Below, piece by piece: positions 48,409-56,322 of a stretch of DNA of 64,000 bases (position 1 is its first letter; each line of letters opens with the position of its first letter). A program made the translations under genes and the position numbers. The notes beneath the pieces were generated by a model, which made no database searches, had not been told where the DNA came from, and was given only the letters and a program-made list of their open reading frames with translations. The DNA is taken from the NCBI RefSeq assembly GCF_029623345.1, contig NZ_JAPYKH010000023.1:1-64000 (forward strand), read 5' to 3'. The DNA comes from Sphingomonas phyllosphaerae. Lineage in GTDB: Bacteria; Pseudomonadota; Alphaproteobacteria; Sphingomonadales; Sphingomonadaceae.

Positions 48409-49444
48409 GGCGCGCTATAGCGCGGACGGCCTCTCGTCGCTAATCCAGCAGCTTATGCCGGATATCACGCTGCCGGGGCCGGGCCGCCCGCATGTTCTGA
48501 TCGTGGCCGAGGGGGCGGAGCGGCTCGCCGCGCTCGATCGCGACCAGGTCATCGACCTCTACCGCACGCACGGCGCCCTGCTGTTCCGCGGCTTCGGCGC
48601 CGACGTCGACTCGTTCCGCCACTTCGCCAAGCGTTTCTGTCGCACCGCCGTCGTCAATGAGAGTCCCGGCCGCAAGCCGATCGATCCCGCCGCCAACATC
48701 CACACCGTCGACGGCGGCACCGGCGCCTTCGCGCTCCACCCCGAGCTGTCGCGCGAGCCGTGGAAGCCCGACGCCGCCTTCTTCGCCTGCCTCTCCGCGC
48801 CGACGCGCGGCGGGCAGACGACCATCTGTGACGGCGTCGCGCTGGCGCGCGGGCTGCCCGAGCCGGTGCGCGCCGGGCTGCTGAACCGTCGCCTGCTCTA
48901 CATCAAGCCGGTCTGGCCGTCGCTGCTGGGCTATTGGCTCGGCACCGAGACGCCGAGCGATGCGCAGCTCGCCGCGCCGCCGCCCGCCTGCCCCTATCAG
49001 TTCCGGCGCTTTCCTGACGGCACGATCGTGCGCTTCTTCTCGCGCCCGGCGCTGCACACGCCGATGTTCGTCGACGCGCGCGCCTTCGGCAATTTCCTGC
49101 TGTTCGCGCGGTTCAACAATAACCGCCCCGATCATCCCGTGCTCGACGACGGACGCCCGGTGCCCGAACCGTGGCTGCAGGCGATCAAGGCGGTGGGCGA
49201 CCGGCTGATGGTGCCGGTCGAGTGGCAGAACGGCGACGTGCTGATGCTCGACAACACGCGCTTCCTGCACGGCCGTACCGCGATCACTGACCCGGGCGAG
49301 CGGCTGATCGCGACCTATTTCGGCTATGTCGACTTCGCGCGGCCCGATCCCGAGGAACCCGCCGACGCGATCTGGCGCCGCGAGGATTTCGCCCCGCCGC
49401 TGCCGCCCGATCACCCGCGGCTGCGCGAGCAGGGGATGCGCTAG
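48407..49444 (+). CDS. TauD/TfdA-family dioxygenase
   Basis: A 345-residue non-haem iron, 2-oxoglutarate-dependent oxygenase-like protein. Candidate iron ligands are the His and Glu in FALHPELSREPW and the late His in DNTRFLHGRTAI; the nearby GERLIATYFGYVDF would hold the 2-oxoglutarate arginine. The HxE in place of HxD fits the subgroup known from clavaminate-synthase-like enzymes. The ATG at 48407 overlaps the divergent start; ATG at 48455 (MPDITLPGPGRPHVLI) is a plausible later start that leaves room for control signals. Substrate unknown. Confidence 0.8.
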   Translation: MARYSADGLSSLIQQLMPDITLPGPGRPHVLIVAEGAERLAALDRDQVIDLYRTHGALLFRGFGADVDSFRHFAKRFCRTAVVNESPGRKPIDPAANIHTVDGGTGAFALHPELSREPWKPDAAFFACLSAPTRGGQTTICDGVALARGLPEPVRAGLLNRRLLYIKPVWPSLLGYWLGTETPSDAQLAAPPPACPYQFRRFPDGTIVRFFSRPALHTPMFVDARAFGNFLLFARFNNNRPDHPVLDDGRPVPEPWLQAIKAVGDRLMVPVEWQNGDVLMLDNTRFLHGRTAITDPGERLIATYFGYVDFARPDPEEPADAIWRREDFAPPLPPDHPRLREQGMR

Positions 49445-49483
49445 GGGGGGGGGCGCGAGGCGGCGACCGCTACTCCTTACCCT

Positions 49484-49506
49484 CATCCCGGCCCGAGGCC
49501 GGGATG
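49484..49506. terminator. Perfect hairpin between convergent genes
   Basis: CATCCCGGCC / GGCCGGGATG, 10-bp perfect stem with a 3-nt loop, between the convergent TauD-like and N-acetyltransferase genes. No U-tract, so a repeat element acting as a bidirectional stop is as likely as a classical terminator. Confidence 0.5.
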
Positions 49507-49525
49507 ACCGGAGAACCTCACCTCC

Positions 49526-50356
49526 TCAGAACAGCCCCAGCGCGGCCACTTCCTCCTTCGCCAGATCGATCCCGAACATCAGGCTGAGCCGCATGCGATA
49601 GACGCGCGAGTCGGTGATCTCGCCCTCGGCGGTGTTGCCCGCGGCGCGGCGGCGGTAGCTGCGGTCGGTCAGCGCGGCGAAGCCGTGCGGCAGCACGATG
49701 CTCACCACCACGCGCTGGGTGAAGCGGCTCGCCGGCGCGCTCATCGCCCAGTGGTTGGCCACCGCCAGGTCGCTGTCGTGCACCGCCTCGGTGGTGAAGC
49801 TGTATTGCGGTTGCCAGCTCGTGCCCTCCCAGCCCGGCGCGGTGCGCCCGTCGGTGCTGACCGGATCGCCGTCGCGCAGCAGCAGCCAGCCGCCATCGTC
49901 CTCGCGCGCCAGCCGGAAGCGCGCGCCGTCGGGTGCGGTCACCTCCTGGTCGGCGACCAGCGGCATCACCGGCGCGTAGCTCGCGCCGAAGCCGGTATCC
50001 GCGATCCACTCGGCACCGTCGACCGTCACCAAGGACAGCGCGTGATTGCGCGGCGGACTCGCCTCGGCACCGAGCCACACGCGCGCGAGCAGCGGGCGCG
50101 CTTCCATCTCCAGCGCGGCCAGCGCGTCGAGCAGCAGCCGGTTGTGCTCGAAACAATAGCCGCCGCGGCGCGAACCGACGAGCTTGGCCGCGACCGACTC
50201 GCCGTCGATCGCGATCGCGCGGCCGAGCCGCACGTCGAGATTCTCGAACGGGATGGTGAGCCGGTGCGCGAGCTGGAGCCGCGCCAGCCCCGCGGCGTCG
50301 CGGGTGGGGCGCGCGGGCAGCTCGATGCGGGCGAGATAAGCGTCGAGGTCGAACAT
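49526..50356 (-). CDS. Arylamine N-acetyltransferase
   Basis: A 276-residue NAT enzyme transferring acetyl groups from acetyl-CoA to arylamines or arylhydrazines. The catalytic triad is intact: Cys68 in RRGGYCFEHN, His105 in PRNHALSLV and Asp120 in WIADTGFG. Length matches the family. It is divergent from the MDR reductase gene, with about 100 bp between starts. Likely used in detoxification of aromatic amines; the true substrate is unknown. Confidence 0.93.
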   Translation of the reverse strand: MFDLDAYLARIELPARPTRDAAGLARLQLAHRLTIPFENLDVRLGRAIAIDGESVAAKLVGSRRGGYCFEHNRLLLDALAALEMEARPLLARVWLGAEASPPRNHALSLVTVDGAEWIADTGFGASYAPVMPLVADQEVTAPDGARFRLAREDDGGWLLLRDGDPVSTDGRTAPGWEGTSWQPQYSFTTEAVHDSDLAVANHWAMSAPASRFTQRVVVSIVLPHGFAALTDRSYRRRAAGNTAEGEITDSRVYRMRLSLMFGIDLAKEEVAALGLF

Positions 50357-50453
50357 GCCGCCGCGCTACCCCAGCCGCGCGCGGATGAGAACGGATTTGA
50401 CCGCAAACTTTTGCACCGGCATCCCGCGGACAGGCACAAGACAGGAGGCGAGG

Positions 50454-51581
50454 ATGGACGAGGTGACCGGGCTGGAGCTGCGCTCGACCGTGGACGAGGG
50501 CGGTACGCTGACCCTGTCGCTCGAGCCGGTGACGCTGTCACCCCCCGAGGGTGACGAGCTGATCGTCCGCGTCGAAGCGGCGCCGATCAACCCTTCCGAC
50601 CTCGGGCTGCTGCTCGGCCCCGCGGACGTCGGCTCGCTGGTGCGCAGCGGCAGCGCGGAGCGGCCCGAGCTGCGCCTCCAGGTGCCGCACGCGCGGATGG
50701 GCGGGGTGCGCGCGCGGCTCGGCCAGTCGCTGGCGGTCGGCAATGAGGGCGCGGGCACGGTGATCGCCGCGGGTCCGGAGGCACAGTCGCTGCTCGGGCG
50801 AACGGTGGGGATGATGGGCGGCGCGATGTACGCGCAGTATCGCAAGCTGCGTGCGCGCGACGTGGTGCCGCTGCCCGCAGGCGCCAGCGCCGCAGACGGC
50901 GCGGCCATGTTCGTCAACCCGCTGACCGCGCTCAGCTTCGTCGAGACGGCGCGGCAGGAGGGGCATCAGGCGATCGTCCACACCGCGGCGGCGTCGAACC
51001 TCGGGCAGATGCTGCAGAAGATCTGCCTCGCCGACGGCGTGCCGCTGGTCAACGTCGTGCGCAGCGAGGCGCAGGCGGCGCTGCTGCGCGACATCGGCGC
51101 CACCCATGTGGTCGACAGTCGCGCCGCGGACTTCCGCCGCCAGCTCGCCGATGCGGTCGCGCAGACCGGCGCGACAATCGCCTTCGACGCGATCGGCGGC
51201 GGCACGCTCGGCAGCGACATCGTCCAGGCGATGGAGCAGGCCGCCAACCGCCGCGCCACCGAGTACAGCCGCTACGGCTCGACCGTGTTCAAGCAGCTGT
51301 ACATCTACGGCGCGCTCGACACGGCGCCGACCACGCTCAACCGGCTGGCGTTCGGCTTCCAGTGGAGCGTCGCGGGCTTCCTGCTGACGCCGTGGTTGCA
51401 GAAGGCGGGGCGCGAGACGGTGGCGCGGATGCGCCAGCGCGTGGTCGACGAGCTGACGACCACCTTCGCCAGCCGCTACACCCGCACGATCGGCCTGGCC
51501 GAGGCGCTCGATCCCGACGTGCTCCGCGCATACGAGCGCAAGGCGACGGGGGAGAAGTATCTGATCGACCCGACGCGGTGA
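50454..51581 (+). CDS. Zinc-binding-dehydrogenase-like MDR oxidoreductase
   Basis: A 375-residue medium-chain reductase-like protein. The GroES-like N-terminal domain has VRVEAAPINPSDLGLLLG and VGNEGAGTVIAAG; the coenzyme domain contains HTAAASNLGQMLQKICLADG and FDAIGGGTLGSDIV. Structural or catalytic zinc cysteines are absent, so it is probably a quinone or enoyl reductase-type member rather than an alcohol dehydrogenase. The start at 50454 has a strong AGGAGG site (about 50443-50448). Substrate unknown. Confidence 0.85.
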   Translation: MDEVTGLELRSTVDEGGTLTLSLEPVTLSPPEGDELIVRVEAAPINPSDLGLLLGPADVGSLVRSGSAERPELRLQVPHARMGGVRARLGQSLAVGNEGAGTVIAAGPEAQSLLGRTVGMMGGAMYAQYRKLRARDVVPLPAGASAADGAAMFVNPLTALSFVETARQEGHQAIVHTAAASNLGQMLQKICLADGVPLVNVVRSEAQAALLRDIGATHVVDSRAADFRRQLADAVAQTGATIAFDAIGGGTLGSDIVQAMEQAANRRATEYSRYGSTVFKQLYIYGALDTAPTTLNRLAFGFQWSVAGFLLTPWLQKAGRETVARMRQRVVDELTTTFASRYTRTIGLAEALDPDVLRAYERKATGEKYLIDPTR

Positions 51582-51620
51582 GCGGCGGGGGCGAAGGCCA
51601 ACGTGCCTCGCTCGACCGCC

Positions 51621-51714
51621 GTCATCCCGAACTTGTTTCGGGATCCGACGGGCCGCACGCCCAGGCGCCGGGGCGTCCGCGGGACGGTGGATCCTGAGGC
51701 GAGCTCAGCATGAC
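51621..51714. repeat. Paired inverted repeat, GTCATCC...GGATGAC type (copy 3)
   Basis: Left arm GTCATCCCGAACTTGTTTCG; right arm GATCCTGAGGCGAGCTCAG then CATGAC (the end is CAGCATGAC, diverged). Third copy of the element at 42240-42332 and 44988-45082. Confidence 0.78.
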
Positions 51715-51835
51715 GCCGGTGGAGGCCGAGGCATGATCTAACGCCGGTCGATACTCGCCCCTCCCATTCAGGCGAGCGGTTGGGGTGGGACCTCTTCGCG
51801 AGCGCGGCCCATGCGGAAGCGCCCCACCTCCCAGC

Positions 51836-51857
51836 CCCTTCCCTGAGGGGGAGGGGT
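51836..51857. repeat. Palindromic repeat, CCCCTTCCC type
   Basis: CCCCTTCCCTGAGGGGGAGGGG, a member of the same GC-rich palindrome family as 33380-33401, with a weaker partner at about 51757-51779. Together with the preceding repeat it fills the 320-base gap after the MDR gene; no gene is seen there. Confidence 0.6.
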
Positions 51858-51901
51858 GAGCCCCGCTCGCCGTCATAGAGGGCGCGCGCATGCCCCTTCC
51901 C

Positions 51902-52351
51902 CTACCGCAGCAGCTCGTCGCGCACCCGAATCGCGTGGATCGAGAGCCGCACCTCCACCATGAAGGCCACGAACGCCGCGATCAGCAGCGACATCGCCAG
52001 GATGAAGCTGAACGCCACCCACTGGCCGATGTGGTAGCGAGTCAGCGCGCCGACGAAGAGCATCGCCACCACGGTGCAGGTCGCCACCGCGCTCGCCACC
52101 GCCAGGAACAGCGAGGCGTTGATCACCTTCATGCGCCGCGCCAGCCGGCGCAGCTCGTCGGCGGCACGGGTGCGGTCGTCGCGCTGGAGCGCAGGGTGGC
52201 GCTCCTCCAGCACGCGCGCGCGATCGATCACACGCGCCAGCCGCCCGGTCAGCACGTTGAGCAGCGCGCCGATGCCGGTGAGCATGAATACCGGGCTGAG
52301 CGAGGCCTGGATCGCCTCGGCGATGGTAGGGAGGGCGGGGGCATAGGGCAT
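51902..52351 (-). CDS. DUF2721 membrane protein
   Basis: A 149-residue protein of the DUF2721 family, function unknown. It has an N-terminal hydrophobic helix (about 12-35, PVFMLTGIGALLNVLTGRL), a charged helical segment rich in arginine (about 36-75) and two further membrane helices (about 76-100 and 108-135). The ALSPVFMLTGI-like start and R-x4-DRAR pattern are family features. It stands alone between the repeat-rich gap and a divergent secreted-protein gene. Confidence 0.8.
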   Translation of the reverse strand: MPYAPALPTIAEAIQASLSPVFMLTGIGALLNVLTGRLARVIDRARVLEERHPALQRDDRTRAADELRRLARRMKVINASLFLAVASAVATCTVVAMLFVGALTRYHIGQWVAFSFILAMSLLIAAFVAFMVEVRLSIHAIRVRDELLR

Positions 52352-52550
52352 CGCGCGCGACTGTGCCGCGCCGCCGCGGCGCGCACAACTGTCGCACTGA
52401 GGTCGCTCCGACCCGCCGCCAGCAACATTGGCCGTATCGCCTGTGATGAATCATTGCGCCCGCGGCCGGCTTCGTTGAAGCGGGCGCGCATGCCCTCATT
52501 TCGGTGGTGCCACCGGGCAGCATGGCCCGGGGCAGCGCAAGGAGCAGAAG

Positions 52551-53006
52551 ATGTACGTTCCCCTCATCGCCGGGCTGGCCCTGGCGCTCACCGCAACCGA
52601 GCCGGTGCCCGCCGCCCCTGACACCGGCCACCAGGTCCAGCTCGACCATCGCGGGCAGCGCGTCGACGTGACCTATCGCAGCGACGTCAGCGTGACTCAT
52701 CGCCAGGTCGGCGCGGTCGGCGCGCCGGGCCGCCCCAGCGCGCTGCGTTGCGCCTGGCAGGCCTCGGTCGCGGTGCAACGCGAGGCGCGTCATCCTGCCG
52801 GCCACGTGCTGGCGCGCACCGTCAGCGCGGAAAAGCCGCTCACCGGCTCGCGCCCCGGCTGGTGCACGACGCAGAAGGACGCGATCGCGCAGGACGTCGC
52901 GGCTCGCAGCGGCGCGGTGCGCGCGCATCTGCTCGCCGCAGCCGCGCGCGACCAGGACCCGCTGGTCGCCGAGCTCGACGCGGCGCATGACCGGGTGCGC
53001 GGCTGA
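52551..53006 (+). CDS. Exported protein of unknown function
   Basis: A 151-residue protein with a signal peptide (about 1-22). The mature part has two cysteines (ALRCAWQASV and PGWCTTQ), a beta-rich first half with HRGQRVDVTYRS, and a helical C-terminus. I do not recognise a family. AAGGAGCAGAAG precedes the ATG. The stop is directly followed by the GTG start of the next gene (TGAGTG), so the two are translationally linked and probably work together in the envelope. Confidence 0.65.
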   Translation: MYVPLIAGLALALTATEPVPAAPDTGHQVQLDHRGQRVDVTYRSDVSVTHRQVGAVGAPGRPSALRCAWQASVAVQREARHPAGHVLARTVSAEKPLTGSRPGWCTTQKDAIAQDVAARSGAVRAHLLAAAARDQDPLVAELDAAHDRVRG

Positions 53007-53750
53007 GTGCGGCAGCGTCCCTATCTGCTGGCGGCGCTGACCGGCGCCGCCCTCGTTTCCCCGGCGGCGGCGCAGATCGCGCCGCACGCCGGCGTCGAGG
53101 TCGCCACCGACGAGCGCCGTCGCGGGTTGAGCTGGAGCGATTCGCAGCTCGCCCCCGCCGCCTGGGCGCGGATCGACCTGCCCGCCGGGATCGACCTGGG
53201 CGCGCGGGTCACCGGCACACGCGGCGACCCGCGCCACGGCGGCGCCGACGCAGTGATCGAGCCGACGCTCGGCTATAGCAGACTCGCCGGCGGTTTCCGG
53301 CTCGACGGCTTCGTCACCGGCCATCTCTTCACCGGCGCGCGCGGGTCGCTCGACTATGGCGAGCTCGGCGCCGGCGCCAGCTACACGCTCGGTCCGGTCG
53401 AGGCGGGCGCCGAGGCGCGCTACGCGCCGTCGCAACGCGCGATCGGCGGCGACAATCTCTACCTCGGCGTGCGCGGGCGCGTCGGCATCCCGGTGACGCC
53501 CTGGTCGCTCACCGCCAGCCTCGGCCGCTCCTCCGGCAGCGTCGACGACCCGATCCGCGCGGCGCGGCTGCGACCCACCGGGAGCTACCGCGACTGGTCG
53601 GTCGGGCTCGAGCATATCACCGGGCCGGTGACGCTGGCGCTGGTCTATACCGGCACCGACATCAGCGACGATGCGGTGGTGGTCTCCCCCTATGCCGCGC
53701 TCGACCACGCCGGCGACCGGATCGCGGCGCGGGCGTCGATCGGCTTCTGA
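53007..53750 (+). CDS. Outer-membrane beta-barrel / porin-like protein
   Basis: A 247-residue exported protein with a signal peptide (about 1-22, ending SPAAAQ) and alternating amphipathic strands through to a C-terminal ASIGF, a typical outer-membrane barrel ending in phenylalanine. It resembles the TorF-type putative porins (GVEVATDERRRGLSWSD opening). The GTG start touches the preceding stop. It could be a small channel or an adhesin-like barrel; the sequence alone does not decide. Confidence 0.7.
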   Translation: MRQRPYLLAALTGAALVSPAAAQIAPHAGVEVATDERRRGLSWSDSQLAPAAWARIDLPAGIDLGARVTGTRGDPRHGGADAVIEPTLGYSRLAGGFRLDGFVTGHLFTGARGSLDYGELGAGASYTLGPVEAGAEARYAPSQRAIGGDNLYLGVRGRVGIPVTPWSLTASLGRSSGSVDDPIRAARLRPTGSYRDWSVGLEHITGPVTLALVYTGTDISDDAVVVSPYAALDHAGDRIAARASIGF

Positions 53751-53854
53751 GCGCCGCGCCGTTTCGCCGGCGAGCCTACAGCGCTAGGACGCGATACGAC
53801 GGATCGGATTGATCCTGCCCTTGCAGGGAAGGATCGCTCCGCGCGGGAGACGTG

Positions 53855-54748
53855 ATGGACCTGCTCGCCCTCGCCGACTTCACCCTGGTCGCCCGCCACG
53901 GCGGGGTCGGCCGTGCCGCGCGCGCCGCGGGGCGGCCGAAGGCGACGCTCTCGCGCCGCGTCGCCGAGCTGGAGGCGGCGCTCGACCTGCGATTGTTCGA
54001 GCGCGGCGCGCGCTCGCTCAAGCTGACCGAGGAGGGGCGCGCGCTGTACGAGCGCACCGCCGCACTGCTTACCGAGCTGGACGAGACTGCCGCGGCGGTG
54101 GCCGCTGGCGGGCAGTCGCCGCGCGGACGGCTCAAGGTGAGCGCGCCCCTGCTCTTCTCGCAGACCGCGATGGGGCGACTGGCGGCCGGCTTCGCGCTGG
54201 CGCACCCCGAGGTGCGGCTTGAGGTGAGCAGCGAGGACCGCGCGGTCGACCTGATCGAGGAGGGCTATGACCTCGTCATCCGCGTCGACCCGGCGCCCGA
54301 TGCCGCTCTGGTCGGCCGTTCCTTCCTGCGCGACCGGCTCGTCGCGGTCGCCGCGGCCGGCATCGCGCCGCCTGCGCCGGGCGAGCGCGCGCCCGCGGTG
54401 GTGCGCGGCGGCGTGGGCGAAGAAAGCGAGTGGCGGCTGCGCCCCGGCAGCGTGGCGGAGAGCGTCGCGGTGACGCCGGTGCTCGGCCTGTCCTCGCTGG
54501 TGATGGTGCGCGACGCCGCGCTGGCCGGCGTCGGAGCGGCGCGGCTGCCGATCTCGCTGGTCGCGCGCGACCTCGCCGCGGGGCGGCTGGCGCTGTGGGG
54601 CGAGCTCGACGCCGCCCCGATCCAATTATGGGCGCTGTACCCGACGCGGCGGCTGCTGAGCGCGCGCGTCGCCGCCTTCCTCGACCATCTCCGCGCCGCC
54701 TTCCCCACCGGCAGCGCGGAGGAACTCGCCGCCTATCTCGCCGACTGA
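53855..54748 (+). CDS. LysR-family transcriptional regulator
   Basis: A 297-residue LysR-type regulator. The helix-turn-helix region is MDLLALADFTLVARHGGVGRAARAAGRPKATLSRRVAELEAAL, and the effector domain begins GRLKVSAPLLFSQTAMG. GTG at 53852 is also in frame directly before the ATG; a GGGAGA site serves either. An 11-bp hairpin with one mismatch (53811-53835) lies shortly upstream. The MATE exporter gene begins 66 bp downstream on the same strand, so it may control export of, or resistance to, its ligand. Confidence 0.9.
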   Translation: MDLLALADFTLVARHGGVGRAARAAGRPKATLSRRVAELEAALDLRLFERGARSLKLTEEGRALYERTAALLTELDETAAAVAAGGQSPRGRLKVSAPLLFSQTAMGRLAAGFALAHPEVRLEVSSEDRAVDLIEEGYDLVIRVDPAPDAALVGRSFLRDRLVAVAAAGIAPPAPGERAPAVVRGGVGEESEWRLRPGSVAESVAVTPVLGLSSLVMVRDAALAGVGAARLPISLVARDLAAGRLALWGELDAAPIQLWALYPTRRLLSARVAAFLDHLRAAFPTGSAEELAAYLAD

Positions 54749-54814
54749 ACCCCGCTATCGCCCGCCACGATAAGCCTCTAGAGCGCACGCGGGGCAAGGG
54801 GAGGAGCAGGACCG

Positions 54815-56254
54815 ATGGCGCGACCGCCGCAGCGCGACCTCACCGCCGGGCCGATCGGGCGCACGCTCCTTCTGTTCGCGCTGCCGACGCTCGGCTCCAG
54901 CGTGCTCCAGTCGCTCAACGGCTCGATCAACGCGATCTGGATCGGGCAATTCCTCGGCGAGCGCGCGCTGGCCGCGACCACCAACGCCAATATCATCATG
55001 TTCCTGCTGATCGCCGCGGTGTTCGGCTTCGGCATGGCGGCGACGATCCTGATCGGCCAGAACATGGGGCGGCGCGACCTCGACGCGGTGCGACGGGTGC
55101 TCGGCACCTCGCTCGGGCTGTTCGCGGGCGTGTCGGTGGTGACGCTGCTGGTCGGCTGGTTCGCCGCGCCCGCGATCCTGCGCGCGCTCGCCACGCCGGC
55201 GGAGGTCTACCCGCTCGCGCTCGCCTATCTGCGCGTGATCTTCGTGGCGATGCCGCCGGGCTTCCTCTCGGTGCTGCTGACGATGGCGCTGCGCGGCACC
55301 GGCGACTCGATCACGCCGCTCAAGTTCATGGCGCTCGGCTCCGCGATCGATGTCGCGCTCAATCCGTTGCTGATCCGCGGGTGGGGGCCGCTGCCCGCGC
55401 TGGGGATCGAGGGTTCGGCGCTGGCGACCCTGCTGGCGAACAGCGTCTCGCTGCTCGCGCTGCTCGGCCATATCTACCGCCGCGACCTGCCGGTGCGGCT
55501 GCGCGGGGCGGAGTGGCGCTATGTCCTGCCCGATCCGGCGCTGCTGCGCATCATCGTCGCCAAGGGCGTGCCGATGGGATTGCAGATGCTGGTGGTCTCC
55601 ACCTCGGCGCTGGCGATGATCGGGCTGGTCAACCGCCACGGCACCGCCACCACCGCGGCGTACGGCGCGGCCAACCAATTGTGGACCTACGTCCAGATGC
55701 CCGCGATGGCGGTCGGCGCGGCGGTGAGCGCGATGGCGGCGCAGAATATCGGCGCCGGGCGGTGGGACCGCGTTGGCCGGATCACGCGCACCGGCATCCT
55801 CACCAACCTGGCGCTGACCGGCGGTCTCGTCGCGCTGCTGACTGTGCTGGATCGGCATGTGCTGTGGCTGTTCCTCGGACAGGACGGCGACGCAGTCGAT
55901 ATCGCGGCACGGATCAACCTTATTGCCGGGTGGAGCTTCGTGCTGTTCGGTGTGTCGATGGTGTTGTCCGCCACGGTGCGCGCCAATGGCGCCGTGATCG
56001 GGCCCTTGGTGATCCTCGCGGTGGCGATGTTCCCGTTGCGTCTGGGCATGGCCGCGGGACTGTCGCCGCGCTGGGGCGCGGACGCGATCTGGTGGAGCTT
56101 TCCCGCCGGCTCGGTCGGCTCGATGCTGATGATGATCGGCTTCTATCTTCACGGCGGGTGGCGCCGCGGGCGGCTGCCCGCGTCCCCGCACGAGGCCGAG
56201 GAGAAGGCGCTGGCGCACGCCGAGCCGACCGCCAAGTCGATGCCGGTGGGGTGA
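54815..56254 (+). CDS. MATE-family efflux transporter
   Basis: A 479-residue multidrug and toxin extrusion protein with 12 membrane helices. It opens DLTAGPIGRTLLLFALPTLGSSVLQSLNGSINAIWIG, the usual MATE start, and has the internal repeat of two six-helix halves. It exports organic cations or drugs in exchange for Na+ or H+. GGGAGGAG precedes the ATG. It follows the LysR gene and ends 68 bp from the convergent Mur ligase gene. Confidence 0.92.
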   Translation: MARPPQRDLTAGPIGRTLLLFALPTLGSSVLQSLNGSINAIWIGQFLGERALAATTNANIIMFLLIAAVFGFGMAATILIGQNMGRRDLDAVRRVLGTSLGLFAGVSVVTLLVGWFAAPAILRALATPAEVYPLALAYLRVIFVAMPPGFLSVLLTMALRGTGDSITPLKFMALGSAIDVALNPLLIRGWGPLPALGIEGSALATLLANSVSLLALLGHIYRRDLPVRLRGAEWRYVLPDPALLRIIVAKGVPMGLQMLVVSTSALAMIGLVNRHGTATTAAYGAANQLWTYVQMPAMAVGAAVSAMAAQNIGAGRWDRVGRITRTGILTNLALTGGLVALLTVLDRHVLWLFLGQDGDAVDIAARINLIAGWSFVLFGVSMVLSATVRANGAVIGPLVILAVAMFPLRLGMAAGLSPRWGADAIWWSFPAGSVGSMLMMIGFYLHGGWRRGRLPASPHEAEEKALAHAEPTAKSMPVG

Positions 56255-56322
56255 GGCAGCGCCGGGCGGTCTCGACTCGCCCTGCTGAAGCCTGACGCCT
56301 GCCGGCGGCCAACGTCGCCCAG

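Noticed and set aside
42240..51714. CRISPR array
   Set aside because: The repeated elements are single, kilobases apart, in gene gaps and paired as inverted repeats; there are no regular spacers and no cas genes.
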